DNA from: Termitomyces sp. T153
Taxonomy: Eukaryota; Basidiomycota; Agaricomycetes; Agaricales; Lyophyllaceae
Length of the DNA stretch: 64,000 bases
Direction: 5' to 3'
NCBI GenBank assembly: GCA_018296165.2
Contig: JACKQL020000158.1
Location: 1-64,000, forward strand
Shown here: positions 1 through 11,321 of the stretch, one piece after another
How positions within the stretch are numbered: position 1 is the stretch's first letter
Layout: every line of letters begins with the position of its first letter
Program-made: the position numbers and the translations under genes
The notes under the pieces: generated by a model
Told to the model about the DNA's origin: nothing
What the model saw: only the letters and a program-made list of their open reading frames with translations
The model's database searches: none

Positions 1-40
1 CCCAGTGCAGCTGAGCCCCCGGGGTCAGCGGAACCTGACA
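1..40 (+). repeat. 3' end of a Gypsy-type LTR
   Basis: The first 40 bases match the 3' terminus shared by the LTRs that end at 32,648, 34,213 and 59,845: the phrase agctgagccccc followed by ggaacctgaca, closing in CA. Only the end of the LTR lies in the window, so its 5' boundary and target duplication cannot be read. Confidence 0.8.
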
Positions 41-125
41 TATAGGTATTGAGACCAAGTACCTAAATGATGAGACTGCTGAGGGCTATCTCCTTATCCA
101 TGAAAACACAACTTGCAATGAAGAA

Positions 126-710
126 TTGTCAAGCCAAAGCAGTGTTCACCAGAAAGCCCTCTTGGCTCTAGACAAGTTCCAATCAGCAGCTGGACCAAAA
201 TTTCCATTGATGGCAAATGACCTAATCTACCAATTCTCAAATCTGTCTGCTGGACTTGCCTCTGCTCACCTCTCTAGTGCCTACTGTGTTGTGCTGTCAC
301 TCTTAGGAGAACTCACTAGTATTGACTCAATCACCAATTCCCTGAGCAGCAATACTGCAATACCATCTGACTGTGCCTCTCCAACCTCTGTGCCTGACAC
401 TCAATCACCTGCATGGCCTCCATCAATGCTTGAAAGGCCATTGATTCTTCCAATCCATGCCATCCATTTCACCACGTCTTCCTTAAAAGTAGGAAGAATC
501 CTGGGCTCATCTATCACCTTACAAAGAAATCATCTGCTATTCAAGCACAAGCACAGTCTCAGTCACTTTTCCATCCCATTTCCCTTGTCTGGCAGAGCTT
601 CTTCTTGCTGGTACAAAGTGATGAGGAATGGATGGATGTTCAGAATCCATCATTTGACAATCCAGACCTTGAGAGTATCACTTTTGAGCCATACCAGCTC
701 AGCAACATAG
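126..710 (+). other. Unrecognised reading frame, possible upstream exon
   Basis: An open frame of 194 codons whose sense also continues upstream without a stop to about position 48, directly after the LTR end. The early part looks protein-like (residues such as ALLALDKFQSAAGPKFPL), whereas the last third overlaps the next frame and looks like noise. It may be an upstream exon of the reading frame at 605-1489, joined by an intron near 560-620, but I found no unambiguous splice pair. The family is not recognised. It could equally belong to a decayed transposon. Confidence 0.3.
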
Positions 711-1489
711 GCATCCCACCTCTGTTTCATGCTGAGGAAAGTGGATCAGATGAGGATCACCTACCACCACTCTTCATTGCATCAAGCAACAGGTCAGACA
801 ATGGAGGGAAGCTAGATGACAGCAGGCCTCTTCCTCTGTTCATGGCAGCAGATGACAGGTCTGACAATGGTGACAGGGCTGATAGCAGAGGCAAACTGGA
901 TGACAGCAACATCCCTCCCCTCTTCATTGTAGCTGATGATGGGTCTGACAAGGAGGTGATATCTGACAATGGCAGTGTACTGATGGATGATAGTCTTCCT
1001 CCACTTTTCATTGCATTGGATGCTGGATCTAACAATGGAACTTCAATTGCTGGATCTAAAGAAAATGTATCAGCAAATATAATGTACATCTACATAACAG
1101 ACCAACCTGCCAGACAGATTCCCCCCTTCATCATTCCACCAGGAATATTCCCAGAGTCTGCAATGGATAGTGATTCTCCACCATCTCTATTCATTCCAGA
1201 TTACAATTCACATCTGTCAGATACCAACTCCACAATGGACACCAAATGTAGACCAGCCCACTTGATTCCACCAGAGGATGAAATTTCATCTGGTACTCCC
1301 CCTATTCCTCAGGGGATTAATGTGGATGAGTGGCAAAGATGTGATGAAAGAGTAACACCATGTGAGGACAAGAGACACATTGATATGCTGTACCAGAAAT
1401 GTGAGTCAATCTGCACCATTTACATGGCAGACCTAATTGTTTCTGACAGAACAAGCTTTCCACAAAGGAAGAGATCATGGTGGATGTAG
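605..1489 (+). CDS. Hypothetical acidic protein with repeated PPLF motifs
   Basis: A 294-codon frame, family not recognised. Its N-terminal half is built from imperfect repeats of an acidic linker rich in D, S, N and G followed by a hydrophobic PPLF core. The cores fall at residues 38-41, 54-57, 76-79 (LPLF), 104-107 and 132-135, so the spacing settles at 28 residues in the last three. Related cores (PPFIIPP, PPSLFIP) follow near residues 172-198. No signal peptide, membrane segment or catalytic motif is evident. The true start may lie in an upstream exon. Low CpG content like the surrounding repeats suggests it could be part of an old mobile element rather than an active gene. Confidence 0.35.
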   Translation: MLVQSDEEWMDVQNPSFDNPDLESITFEPYQLSNIGIPPLFHAEESGSDEDHLPPLFIASSNRSDNGGKLDDSRPLPLFMAADDRSDNGDRADSRGKLDDSNIPPLFIVADDGSDKEVISDNGSVLMDDSLPPLFIALDAGSNNGTSIAGSKENVSANIMYIYITDQPARQIPPFIIPPGIFPESAMDSDSPPSLFIPDYNSHLSDTNSTMDTKCRPAHLIPPEDEISSGTPPIPQGINVDEWQRCDERVTPCEDKRHIDMLYQKCESICTIYMADLIVSDRTSFPQRKRSWWM

Positions 1490-1906
1490 GCCTGTTGGCC
1501 CTTTCACTCCAGCCAACTTTGCTGACATTTCTAATGTTCTCTCAGGCATTAAGCACAACATCAAGTGTTGTGGGAACCCTTCCAGCCAAATACACCATTT
1601 GACTTCAACTATATAAGTGATACTGGTTTCCTCATGAATTTGGAATCAGTACTTGGAGGATGGAGCTCATTTATGTAGATAGAATCCCTGTTAATATGAG
1701 CAAATGAAAAGATGCCAAAAAGAAGCTGTGGCTACACTGCTGATAGGAGAAATGAGAGTACACAGGTGCCAGGGAAAATGGGCACACTGGATTTCTTCCA
1801 CTGCCAGAAGGCCTCTGGCAGCAGAAATAGGTATACACTGGACAACTGGGAAAAAGCTTTGCATTTGGAATAGTGGTGACTGAATAAGCAAAAATTACTG
1901 CCAATT
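1490..1906. other. No recognisable feature
   Basis: Short open frames occur on the minus strand but none resembles a known family or repeats elsewhere in the window. I see no gene here. Confidence 0.5.
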
Positions 1907-1975
1907 GCAAGGTCAAGGGAGGGAGTTGAACCCTCAGCCTAACAGCTGGAATGTGCCATGAGACACAACCATAGA
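1907..1975 (-). repeat. tRNA-like relic, B-box half only
   Basis: Read on the minus strand this holds the T-arm/B-box phrase gctgagggttcaactccc, the same phrase found in the three following relics. The 5' half with an A box has been lost. The sequence just 3' of the T arm (gaccttgcaattggc) is shared with the relics at 1,997 and 2,452, which suggests a common dispersed element. Confidence 0.5.
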
Positions 1976-1996
1976 AAAAATCATTGCAAATAGATA

Positions 1997-2083
1997 GGTC
2001 AAGGCAGGGAGTCTAACCCTCAGCTTGACACTTGGAATGTGGCTTATCCAACAATCCAAACCACTGATCCATGGTGGCCCACA
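1997..2083 (-). repeat. tRNA-derived (SINE-like) relic
   Basis: On the minus strand an A-box-like string tggatcagtggtttgg lies about 45 nt upstream of a B-box-like string gagggttagactccc, the spacing of a Pol III internal promoter. Stem pairing is decayed, so this is not a functional tRNA gene. It is one of a cluster of similar relics between 1.9 and 2.55 kb. Confidence 0.5.
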
Positions 2084-2160
2084 ATTTACAGGCCTTAGTT
2101 GGAGCAAAAAATGGTCAATTGAAATGATGACTAAAAACCCTTTCCATAACTACAGAATGT

Positions 2161-2252
2161 CAAGCAAGGGATTTGAACCCTCAACCTGAGTATATGAGGA
2201 TGCTAACATCAGCAGACCTCTAATGTTCAAACCCATTAAGCCACAAGGGCCT
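2161..2252 (-). repeat. tRNA-derived (SINE-like) relic, best preserved copy
   Basis: Minus-strand sequence carries tggcttaatggg, a close match to the Pol III A box, and gagggttcaaatccc, a close match to the B box, about 50 nt apart. The 5' end ggcccttg and 3' end cccttgcttg could pair weakly as an acceptor stem. It is a tRNA-derived relic or SINE head; the anticodon loop is not convincing enough to name an amino acid. Confidence 0.55.
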
Positions 2253-2451
2253 GTTATTTCAAGCAAGTCAGCACTCTCTGAGCATTGTAAGCAGCATTGT
2301 AAGCAGCATTGCAATCAAGGATTTGGCAGGTAGCCAGCCTGAATACCCAAACCATGAGAGTATTTTGCTTCAGAGTGTACCTATACATTGGTTAGAGCAC
2401 AGGAGAAAAAGTACAATAAATAAAATTGAAGATCAAATCAGTAGTCAATTG

Positions 2452-2533
2452 CCAAATAAAGGAGTCAAACCCTCAGCCTGGCACAGTAGAGCATACAATG
2501 AAGGCTCTTTAAATCACTAAGCCATGATCCTGT
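2452..2533 (-). repeat. tRNA-derived (SINE-like) relic
   Basis: Minus-strand A-box-like tggcttagtgattt and B-box-like gagggtttgactcc are spaced as in the copy at 2,161. The 3' flank again carries the ttggcaattgac string seen next to the first relic, supporting one repeat family rather than four independent tRNA pseudogenes. Confidence 0.5.
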
Positions 2534-2599
2534 CCAACTAACCATCTTTCCACAAATCATCTGTGGAGTGCCCAAATCACTGGAATGGTCATTTCTACT

Positions 2600-4744
2600 G
2601 GACTTGCAATGGACAAATGGTTCTGTGATGGCTTTTCATGCCTAACACTTTGACAGATTTCAACAAATATCTATACAGACAAACCAAGAGCTTTTGAACA
2701 GAAATGCTGCTGTAGCAGAAATGCTTTTGTGATGGGATCTAGCAATGGAAACAATCATATGACAGCACACACTGGCTAACTGAACCTTCATATGGCAATG
2801 GAAAATGAACAGTAGATGTCTGCTGATACCATTGAGAACAATACAATGTATGACTCCTGCAAACTGAGCTGTACATAAAGTGGAAATGTTCCATCTCTAG
2901 TATAGAGTGTCTTAAGGCCTGATGAGAGAGAGTGACAATGAAGCTATTGTCAGTGGCCTTTGTCATAGACAAAGTGAGAGTGCAAGTATCAACTGGTAAA
3001 TGAGGATTGCCAGCCAAACCAGACATGCTTTAAATCACTATGGCATCAAGACCAGCAGAAGATATTTCATCTAGGTAACAGTGACCTAGACTAGTCATCA
3101 TTGTGGCTTTAAAAGAGGATAATGGACCACCCTGTTTAATGACACCATCAACAACAATTGGTGGGGCAATGCCAAAGGCTGTGCAAGGAAAGCACCTGGT
3201 ACTGTGTTGGGTGGCCATATTGAGATTGCAGATGGACAAAGGTAAGCCATGAGCACTACAAGCATCATAAAACCTGTGAGGGGATAGGTAATTGAACCCT
3301 TTCATCTGGTCTCACTTTAGAAGGTAGACTGTGTTCTTGTTGTGGTGACTCCATGTCTTGAGGCTGCTAAGAAAGCTCATTAAATCTCTTGTTTGTACAC
3401 TAGGTTGGGTTGTGACTTGGGTTTGGGGCATTATACCCATGCATGCCACATAAGGCAAGAGCTTGTAATTCAGCCAAGACATGGGAGAGTTTGCTAGGAA
3501 ATTTGACATGAGCAACCCTCTCCAGTTAGTGAGCTCTGTGCAAATGCCTCTCTTATGGAAATAAGTGAGGTGGGTGTCCTTCACATTTCCCAGGAAGTGA
3601 GCATTCAAGACAAAATATTTATGCAAGTCTAGAACCAAGCATAAGACTTAATTGGAGAGATTTTTGATACACCACTTTTCCCAGCCATCAGGTCCTGGGG
3701 ATGGGCAGGGATTCCATTTTCTGAGCATAGCCTTAAACTCTGCAAAGGTTGCAGCAAGTGGCCATTGAAAGGGTTCTTGGGTGACTCAATTCTGAACTTC
3801 TATTACAGATGGGGTATTTATTCACAGTTTTGATTTGTCAGGAGAAGAGGTGCATTTGTAGAGATCTAGGAAGTATTGTCCTGTCAGTTTGGCAACTGTT
3901 TTGGGTTCCATTTCAATTATGGCAGAGGGAGATCTAGGTGCTGTAGGGAGTGAGATGAAGGACAAGGAACCACCCATGAGTTTTTTGGATGAGCCTCCTG
4001 CTAACACTCCACTTATTCTGCCCAAGTCATGACATTTTGCACAATTCCAGATCTCTGGGCTTCCTTGTTGTGGCATAAATATCCCAATAATACTGTTTCC
4101 TGGTGCTGATGAGATACTCTGTGAAAGTGAAACTAGGGCAAGGGGTTGCAGATTCATAAGCAGACCACAAGGATTCAAAGGCTCTGCAAAGGCCAAAAGA
4201 GAAGGAGCCTAATATACCTTTAGACAAGGCAATGGCACCTCCCACATGACAAATCCTGGATACCATGCAGCATATTTTGGGAGATGTGACCATCACTACT
4301 TGTGTTTGAAATGGTTTGGCTCTTTCAAAAGTGTTGACAGCTGCCTGTTCAATGGTGACAGTGAATTTATTATACCTATCAATGTATAACTCAGCATTGG
4401 TGATTTCAGAAGAAATGGAGGCATCATCAACATTGATGAAGTGATCAAGAGCCTCAACAAAGATGGCAAATTTGTGTTTGTCAATTTTTGCAGGGTACTT
4501 GTTTTAGGGGGGATGCAGCTGCAAACCTGAAGTTGGGTCAAGGTTGGAACAACTGGCTTTAGTTTATGGACATTAATTTCAGGACAAGTTTGGCCACTAC
4601 AGCTCTATGGTTGGTTTCTGGAATCCACATGTGGTCAGTTCCTATCTCACTATCTTTCAATGTAGCAGAGGATGAGATGACCAGGGAAGGGGGATAGGGG
4701 ATGCCAACAATGCTGATGATGAGGCAGAAGAAGACATTTGTAAA
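2600..4744 (-). mobile_element. Decayed non-LTR retrotransposon (LINE), endonuclease-RT remains
   Basis: Minus-strand frames, repeatedly shifted, together encode the remains of a fungal LINE polyprotein. Around 4,570-4,730 lies the end of an APE-type endonuclease (NHRAVVAKL, compare DHRAVVA). At 3,030-3,638 lies the reverse transcriptase core with the strings NWRGLLMSNFLANSPMSWLN, GIMPQTQVTTQPSVQTRD and LSPHRFYDACSAHGLP, followed by a conserved KQGGPLS. At 2,739-3,026 the palm motif reads KATDNSF where ATDD is expected, so the second catalytic Asp is lost. Stops and frameshifts separate every block. The upstream (5') end is cut by Gypsy sequence near 4,745; no poly-A tail or target duplication was identified. 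Confidence 0.75.
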
Positions 4745-4927
4745 GTTAGAGAAACACTGGGATATGTCCTGACCATTTCAATTGATTAGGAGGAGCTTCC
4801 TGATGGGTGATGGCCATGCTGCTTGCTGCAGATTGATCAATATTGCTCTAACTTCAATTCCCACACCCTCACCAGTCCCTGACTCATGCCTCATGCCTCA
4901 AGAGTCTCAATGCTGAAGGGGGGGTGA
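4745..4927 (+). mobile_element. Gypsy internal 3' end with polypurine tract
   Basis: This piece matches the sequence just upstream of the LTR at 31,521 and, inverted, the sequence beside the LTR ending at 61,870. It ends in the purine run gctgaagggggggtgatg, the expected polypurine tract that primes plus-strand synthesis, placed directly against the LTR. The adjacent LTR is therefore a 3' LTR of a plus-oriented element whose coding part is missing. Confidence 0.7.
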
Positions 4928-6493
4928 TGTCATAACTCACTGCTGGACTTCTAGACCTCCTTCCCACTCCCCTGGAGTACCCACCAAGGCCACCTTGACC
5001 TTCCCCAACCTTCATCCACCCCTGGCACCTGTCCCAGCAATCTCCAATGCTTCCCTGGCAACCCCTAGCAACTCTCCAATGGGCCCCAACATGTTCCCTG
5101 TGGGCTCAACAACCCCCCAACCCCCTCCAAGCTCCCAGGCACCCCCCAACATCTCTCCTGACCCTGGCACACATCACCAACTTGTCCCTTTGACTTACCC
5201 AACCACTCCAGAACTTCCCAACAACCACGGAACAGCCCATATTCCCATCAGTTCCCATCAGAATATCATCACAGCCCACCAGCTGATCAGAATCAACACC
5301 CATTGACCCCACACAGCTCTGGCAAGCCCTGCTGTTACACTTGCCAGCCCAAGAGGAGGTCCAGTAGTTAGTATATAAGTTGTAGAGTAGTATCTGTTAT
5401 GATAGTCTTGATATTGCTGATATTCTCTTGTTATGTTCTGTGTCTGTTATGTTTCCCAGTTTTCTCTCTGTTTTTATCTCTAGTCTTAAGATTCTCTCAA
5501 TCTATTTCATTCTTGTCTCTGTCTTGTCTTGACTCCATCTTGTCTTGCCTGCTTTAGTTTCTTTTATCATTACCTGAATTCCTTTCAACTCTAACTCTGT
5601 TACAAACTCAATTGCATATCTCTGTTCATACATTTACAACCCCACACATTCATAATTAACTCCAGACCTTGCCCCATGCTTGGCCCCAGAACCCATCAAC
5701 ACTAATTGATCCCCAATCAATTTCTGGCCCTATGCCCATCACTTGCATTGTAAGGGGAATGAGCACAACCATGGATAAACCCAGTAATGACAAGTGATGC
5801 AGGTGGCAAGCAAGAGTCAAAGGACAGAACAAGCAGCTAAGAGTTGGGCAAGCAGGCAAGTGCAGCAAGCAAGGCTAAGGTAAACAATGCTGGGGCTCTT
5901 ATAGTCAGTCCAGTGGACAGGCCAGGAAGACACTGCTATTGTTTGGTCTGAGGATATCCTATCCTGCAGACCAGTTTATATACCACATCCATGGCTACAG
6001 TATGACTAATGCTGTATGTGGTAAGCAGCCTGGGTATGCTAAATAGTAATTACTAGCAATATGTCAAAAGGAGAAATAGGGTCTGATGACTATGAAGGGC
6101 TAACTACTACTGATTGGAGAGTGCAAGAGCTTGGCAGCCAGTTGATTGGATATGCTAGAGATGATGCTATACCTATGAATAAGGCCAGATAGAGTCAGAG
6201 TTACCTAATAAGGGTTGTCCCCTTACATGCATGGCCTCTGCTTGCCCCACACACTCAATACTCCCTGCTGGACTTGTGCCTGATGCACCTCCAAGCCCAA
6301 CCCTTCTCATACCTTGTCTGAGACTTCCCCAGATCACCCTGGACTTGTTCAGACCACTCCTCTTAGCTCATTCTCACAAGTATTTGAAGTCCAGACCTCC
6401 CCAGAATGCTAGGTTATAAGTGCAGGGCATTGTGTCTGCCTAGTAAGGACTTGCCCAGTTGAGCTGAGCCCCCATGGTCAGCAGAACCTGGCA
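4928..6493 (+). mobile_element. Gypsy-type 3' LTR, interrupted by a nested solo LTR
   Basis: It starts tgtcataact and ends gcagaacctggca, matching the LTR family at 31,521, 33,101, 58,791 and (inverted) 56,847 and 60,847. A TATA-like agtatataag lies near 5,370, as in the other copies. About 1,090 bases remain once the nested insertion at 5,749-6,227 is removed. It sits next to a polypurine tract on its left, so it is a 3' LTR, not a solo one. Confidence 0.8.
5749..6227 (+). mobile_element. Solo LTR of a second family, nested
   Basis: A 479-base insertion starting tgtaagggga and ending tccccttaca, so the termini are inverted and of TG...CA form. It is flanked on both sides by tgcat, a 5-bp target-site duplication, and removing it restores the outer LTR (cacttgcatggcc). 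A TATA-like tttatata occurs near 5,970. This is a clear LTR-retrotransposon solo LTR, of uncertain superfamily. Confidence 0.85.
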
Positions 6494-6608
6494 CTGAGAT
6501 TCTTCCTGGAGGCCACAAGATGGCTCCTCTATGGTAATTACATAGCTGAGGAGTATTGAAGATGCATCTCACAGGGCATGTGGCCCTAAACAATCATGAG
6601 CTGGGCCT

Positions 6609-7373
6609 ATGTTGAGCTTGTGCACAGTGGGACCATCAGCATTTATTGAGACAATTCCAGAAGATGTCAGAGACACCTTGGATATGGATGGTGAAGCACA
6701 CTCTGATCACATCCTCCACAGGAAGGTGTTGGTGTTCTGGCAATGCCAGGTTGAGATCTCTAAGGCCTCAACACAGCAACACCTAGCTGCAAGAGTAGCT
6801 AAGCATATAGCAATGCAGCAGTCACTGGGCAAAGGGATCATTCCAACCAACCCAGTGAAGTTCATGGAACTTTACATGATCTTTCTGGAGTGGGAGGTAA
6901 CAGATTACCTCCAGCAGAAGAAACTACAGGGTTCCCAAGCATCATCTACAATGCCTTCTCCATTCATAGGTGGTGATTGCTTACCCCCACTGTCACTGGT
7001 CAACAAAGCATTGAACCTACTGCAGGTGCCACAACAGCCTGGCAACATGCCACACAATTACATGGCAAGACAGGCTGCTGTTGACTGTCAGAGACAGGCT
7101 ATGCTGAGTACAATTGTAGCACCTGACTTAGCCATGACAAAGGCCAAGTCAGTCATTATGGTTGAGCTACCAGTGGTGCAATGTAGACCTACAGGGTTTA
7201 TGTGTAGGTTGCTGACCTAGGAAGACAGAATTGCTTTGCAGGGATTCTGCAACAGTGATATGGAGGACTTTGGGCAGTCCTTTGTTGATGATCAAGGAGT
7301 GGTGTTCAAGGGAGCACTGCCTATGATGCTTGGCCAGAAGGGTATGTTCCACCTGAACAGACCAGGCCAATAA
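6609..7373 (+). pseudogene. Unrecognised decayed reading frame
   Basis: The frame runs 203 codons to a TAG at 7,218-7,220 and the same frame then continues in sense (DRIALQGFCNSDMEDFGQSF) to about 7,373, so the stop looks like an in-frame nonsense change. The product is mostly soluble and helical, with strings such as IPEDVRDTLDMDGEAHSDH and NPVKFMELYMIFLEWEV; it has no membrane segment and no motif I can assign. It directly follows a Gypsy 3' LTR and precedes a Copia element, so it may be a transposon accessory gene or a host gene relic. Function unknown. Confidence 0.4.
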
Positions 7374-8140
7374 AGACAGAAGAGCAAGATTCTTGCTCTC
7401 CACTGGTAAACAAACATGCTGGGACTAGGAATACCCTGTGGTGTGTCAGCAGCAGGCTGATCAAGGAGGGAATGACTCTCTGAGCTGGTCTGGCAACTAG
7501 ATAAGGAGTGGAGGAGACCTAGGACAGAGGACCTTGTCAAGGTTCTTTGCTATGAGCAGGCTAGCAGGTCTGATGTTCATGGGCTTAGAGCATAGTGGAG
7601 TGGGTGGTTCTTAGCATAACAAATCACTTCATTTGTACTGAAGGTTGTTATTATGATGTATCTGAAATTAGTGATGGAACCAACCGAGAAGTGTCTTCAT
7701 GCCCACAACTGACACCCCAAATTGCACATTTGTTCAAATTGCAATTCTCCTTCTGATTTGTCTTGTTTCTACCTGCCTCTCAATATCCTTTTGATACCTT
7801 TTGCTCATGCACTTGCTTAGACATCCACACCTTAAACTTTGCATTCAGATTTGAATGTTTGTCTCTGCATTTTACAAAGCCAGGTTGGAGTGGTATGGTG
7901 CAAAGGAGTTCTAGGAGGCAGGATAGGAAGTATGGATATGCAAGCAGGATAAACAGCCTATGAAGGATGGGAAGACATATGTGCAGTCCTTGGAGAGTGT
8001 GCCTGGGGAGATGGAGGTAAAGGCATGTCCATATGATCTGTGAGTGGCTTTCTTCTTTGTTTGGTTGTTTTGTGGACAGAGAGAGGGTGCTGATATGGGA
8101 TACATGTAGGAAAGAGAAGGATGTGGAAGAGTTGATTAGC
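7374..8140. other. No recognisable gene
   Basis: This stretch leads into the downstream (3') flank of the Copia element that follows. I could not find the expected 3' LTR, polypurine tract or RNase H terminus here; the minus-strand frames are shadows or noise. Confidence 0.4.
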
Positions 8141-8280
8141 AAATCATTGCCACAGAGAATGGCAGGACCAGTGTCTGTGGGTGTTGTGTGGTTTGCATTT
8201 GGGCATGAATAGTATGTCATGATGCAAGAGCAACTGAGGCTGCAGAAGTAATCCAATAAGTGAAAAAGCTGTAGGGCACA

Positions 8281-9776
8281 TGATGATCAGATAAAGAGAC
8301 CACAATACCATGGTCAATACAACTCTATCATTGCAGAATGAAAAAGGTCCAAGTGCAGTAACAAATTGTAATGAGTAACATATCCAGAAGTGGATTTTGA
8401 AGTATTGGAATCCCCAAACCAATCTGTATCAGAGTAACCATGAAATGACATGTCCATGCCAATATTGTTCCCATCAAACTTCAATTCCATTTTGCTGGTT
8501 GTGTTGAAGTACCATAGGACTCTATTGCCCATGACCCAATGGTGTCATTTTGGGTTTGAATTAAAATAACTAAGCACTCCAACTGCATAGGCTATATTTG
8601 GTCATGTACCCATCATTACATACATCAAGGATCTGACAACACTAGAGTAGGACACCAGTTTGCCATTGATTTTAGTTTTGAAAACTGTGGTGTTGTCTTT
8701 GGGATTGTCAATGATGAGTCTTGAACCTGAGGCCATAGGAGTCCAGGTGGGCTTTGATTCCTCCATGCCACAGCATTCAATTACAGATTTTATATATTGT
8801 TCTTGTGAGATGTAGATTGAGTGATTTGGGCAATCACATCTGACTTTGATTCCTAGTATGTATGTCACTGCTCCTAAGTCTTGCATCTTAAATGCTTTGG
8901 ACAGCTTCTTTTTGACAGAGTTCATAAAGGGGCACAAGTTTGCTGCAAGGATAAAGTTGTTAACATAGACCATGAGGAAGCATATCTTCTTCCCTTCTCT
9001 GCAAACATAGAGGCAAGTCTCTGCATTCAGGTGCATGAAGCTGAGGGCATGGAGTTTTTTATCTAATGTCAAGTTCCAGGTTCTCCCTGCCTGCTTAAGC
9101 CCATAGAGTGATTGTTTGAGCTTCCAACAGTATCCTTCTGGTATGAGAACACCTTCTGGAGGTGTTATGTATAGTTCTTCCTATAACTCACCATTCAGAT
9201 AGGCAGTTGCTACATCCATTTGGTTGAGTTTGAGATCATACTTTGCAGCTAGTGTGAGGATGATGAATGGATTCCAGATTTACTACAGGTGCCCAAACCT
9301 CCTTATAATCAACTCCTTCCTTCTGAGTGAAACCACAGGCAACTATGTGAACTTTATAATGCTCAATGTTACTGCTTTCATTGTACTTTATGCAGAAGAC
9401 TGATTTTGACATGATTGGTTTCACCTCCTTGAGCACAGGTATGATTTTGAATACATTGTTGTCAATTAAGCTCTGTAGCTCCTCTTGCAGCACAGTAGTC
9501 CATTTTTCCTTGTTTGAACCTGAGAAGGCCTCAGTGGCATTTTGCAGTGCAACATTATTTGGCAATGTGGGATATCCCAGCAAAGTAGATGTTCTTCTCT
9601 GACTCAGGCTCCAGTTCACTGTACAATTTGCTTGATTTGCTCATCTGTGAGTCATCTGCATGAGCTTGTATGTCCAGCAAGGTTTGATGCATAGCACCAT
9701 TTTGAGGACTTTCTGGGTTTCCTTCCATGCATGTGTGCTTTTCTGCTCTCAACTCCTCCCTTTGGTGTTCCTCCAA
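8281..9776 (-). pseudogene. Copia reverse transcriptase and RNase H remains
   Basis: Frames at 9,236-9,619 carry the RT entry motif (VKPIMSKSVFCIKYNE and VHIVACGFTQKEGVDY). Frames at 8,602-9,072 carry the palm and connection: the catalytic YVDD box reads YVNN, followed by LGAVTYILGIKV. The frame at 8,314-8,532 holds the start of RNase H (YSDTDWFGDSNTSKSTSGYV), after which recognisable sequence stops. Between 9,072 and 9,236 the QMDV-type motif region (about 9,180-9,240) is readable only across a stop. YVDD to YVNN means both catalytic aspartates became Asn, a G-to-A change on the coding strand. Confidence 0.75.
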
Positions 9777-10361
9777 ATCAACTGCCCTTTAGTAATCAGC
9801 ATTTTTTGTAGTGGCCTTTTGTGTACATGTACTCTTCTCTCTCAACAGGGCTCCCACTGAACCTGCATCATCTGAGGGTGCTTGTGACACATGCTTTCTC
9901 TTTTCTCTGGTCATGGGTTCAGGGCTGCCCACCAAGAGGGCATCAGAGGGATTCTTCAAAGGATTTGCTTGTGGGGTTTGTGGAGTTGGAGGCAAAGAAT
10001 CTTCCATGGAAATTCTAGGTCCTTTGTCAGATGGGCCATTGTCAGAATCATAAGAGTCATTGTTGTCATTGTTCCCTTTTGAAGTTGGATGGAGGAAATT
10101 TGGCTCCCACTTCTCAGTGGTGTTTTCTTTGTTTTCAGGGGAGACTAGTGGGGAATCCCTATCTTTGTTAAAGTGTACATGATGACTATGGAATTCTTTA
10201 CTGGTGTTGACATCAAGGAGTTGATAAGCCTTCTTTCCCTCTGTGTAACTAATAAAGATGGACTTCCTGGATTTTTTGCCAAACTTCCTGGAACATTGGT
10301 CCTTGGGTATAAGGGTGTAGCAGGTTGACCCAAATGGCCTGAGCCATGAAATGTCAACTTT

Positions 10362-11249
10362 TCATTTGAATAATTTAGTGTAAGGGACATCCCCTCTTAG
10401 TCTAGCAGCTGGTGTTCTGCCAATTACTGTGGCAGCCATTTGCATTGCATCTGACAAGAAGGTCTTGGGGAGTCTGGAATTTATTAGCATGGCAGTTGCT
10501 GTATTGACTAGTGATTGGTTCATACATTTGGCCAATTCATTCTGTTCTGGTGTGTTTGCCACCATAGTCAAGTGTATGATCCCAGTGCTATCCAGTTCCT
10601 TTCAAAACTCTTTTGCCACATATTCCCCACCATTATCAGACTAGAAAAATCTCATGAAGTTTTTGGAGAGGTTTAAGGTGCCAACCTCAGCTCCAAAAGA
10701 CATTTGTACATCCTTCTTGAATTCATGGAACTTTTGGATGGCTTTGTCTTTGTGTTTCATGAAATAGATCCAAGGAAAATGCCCATAGCCATTGATGAAT
10801 GTAATCCAGTATTGATTTCCATGTTGATCAGCAGGTGTAATGGGTCCTCTGACATTGGAGTGGATGATCTTGAGTGGTTGTGATGCTGAGTGCCCTTTGT
10901 GTTTGAAAGGTAGTTTTTTGGCTTTGGCTAAGGCACACAGTTTGCAAAATGTGGCCTTTCCAGTCACTGTGTCCACTTTTTCAATGTGACCATCTCTGAC
11001 CATCTGTATTAGGCACTCAAGTGATATGTGTCCAAGTCAGTGGTGGAGGGTGTTTATGTCCACTGAAATGTGGGCATGGACTTTTTCTGTGATATTCAAG
11101 TGATAGAGGTTGTCTTTGTGAGTGCTGGTGAGTATTGTTTTTTGTCCTTTCATTGTCTTGATTGTGCACATTCCCTTTTTGAAAACAGTGTAATAACCAG
11201 CCTTATCAAGCGTTTGGATAGATATCAATGTCAAGTTGAACAATGGCAC
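10362..11249 (-). pseudogene. Copia pre-integrase and integrase remains
   Basis: The block at 11,037-11,249 is the gag-pre-integrase segment. The next frame (10,641-11,003) holds the zinc-binding end (LHHRLGH-like sequence upstream, then CKLCALAK) and the start of the catalytic core, where the expected IHSDV and FVDDYS read IHSNV and FINGYG. The second catalytic site SDNGGEY is visible near 10,600-10,650 after a stop. The frame at 10,362-10,571 completes the core (VANTPEQNELAKCMNQ). Loss of the first Asp and stops between blocks show it is inactive. Confidence 0.75.
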
Positions 11250-11321
11250 ATAGAGGGCATTTTCTAGCTCCAGTGAATTTGTAGAACCATCTGTTTTGCA
11301 TTCAAGGACTATGGTTCCAAT

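Noticed and set aside
9789..10082. Several overlapping plus-strand frames
   Set aside because: They are antisense to the Copia linker between integrase and RT and have no recognisable content.
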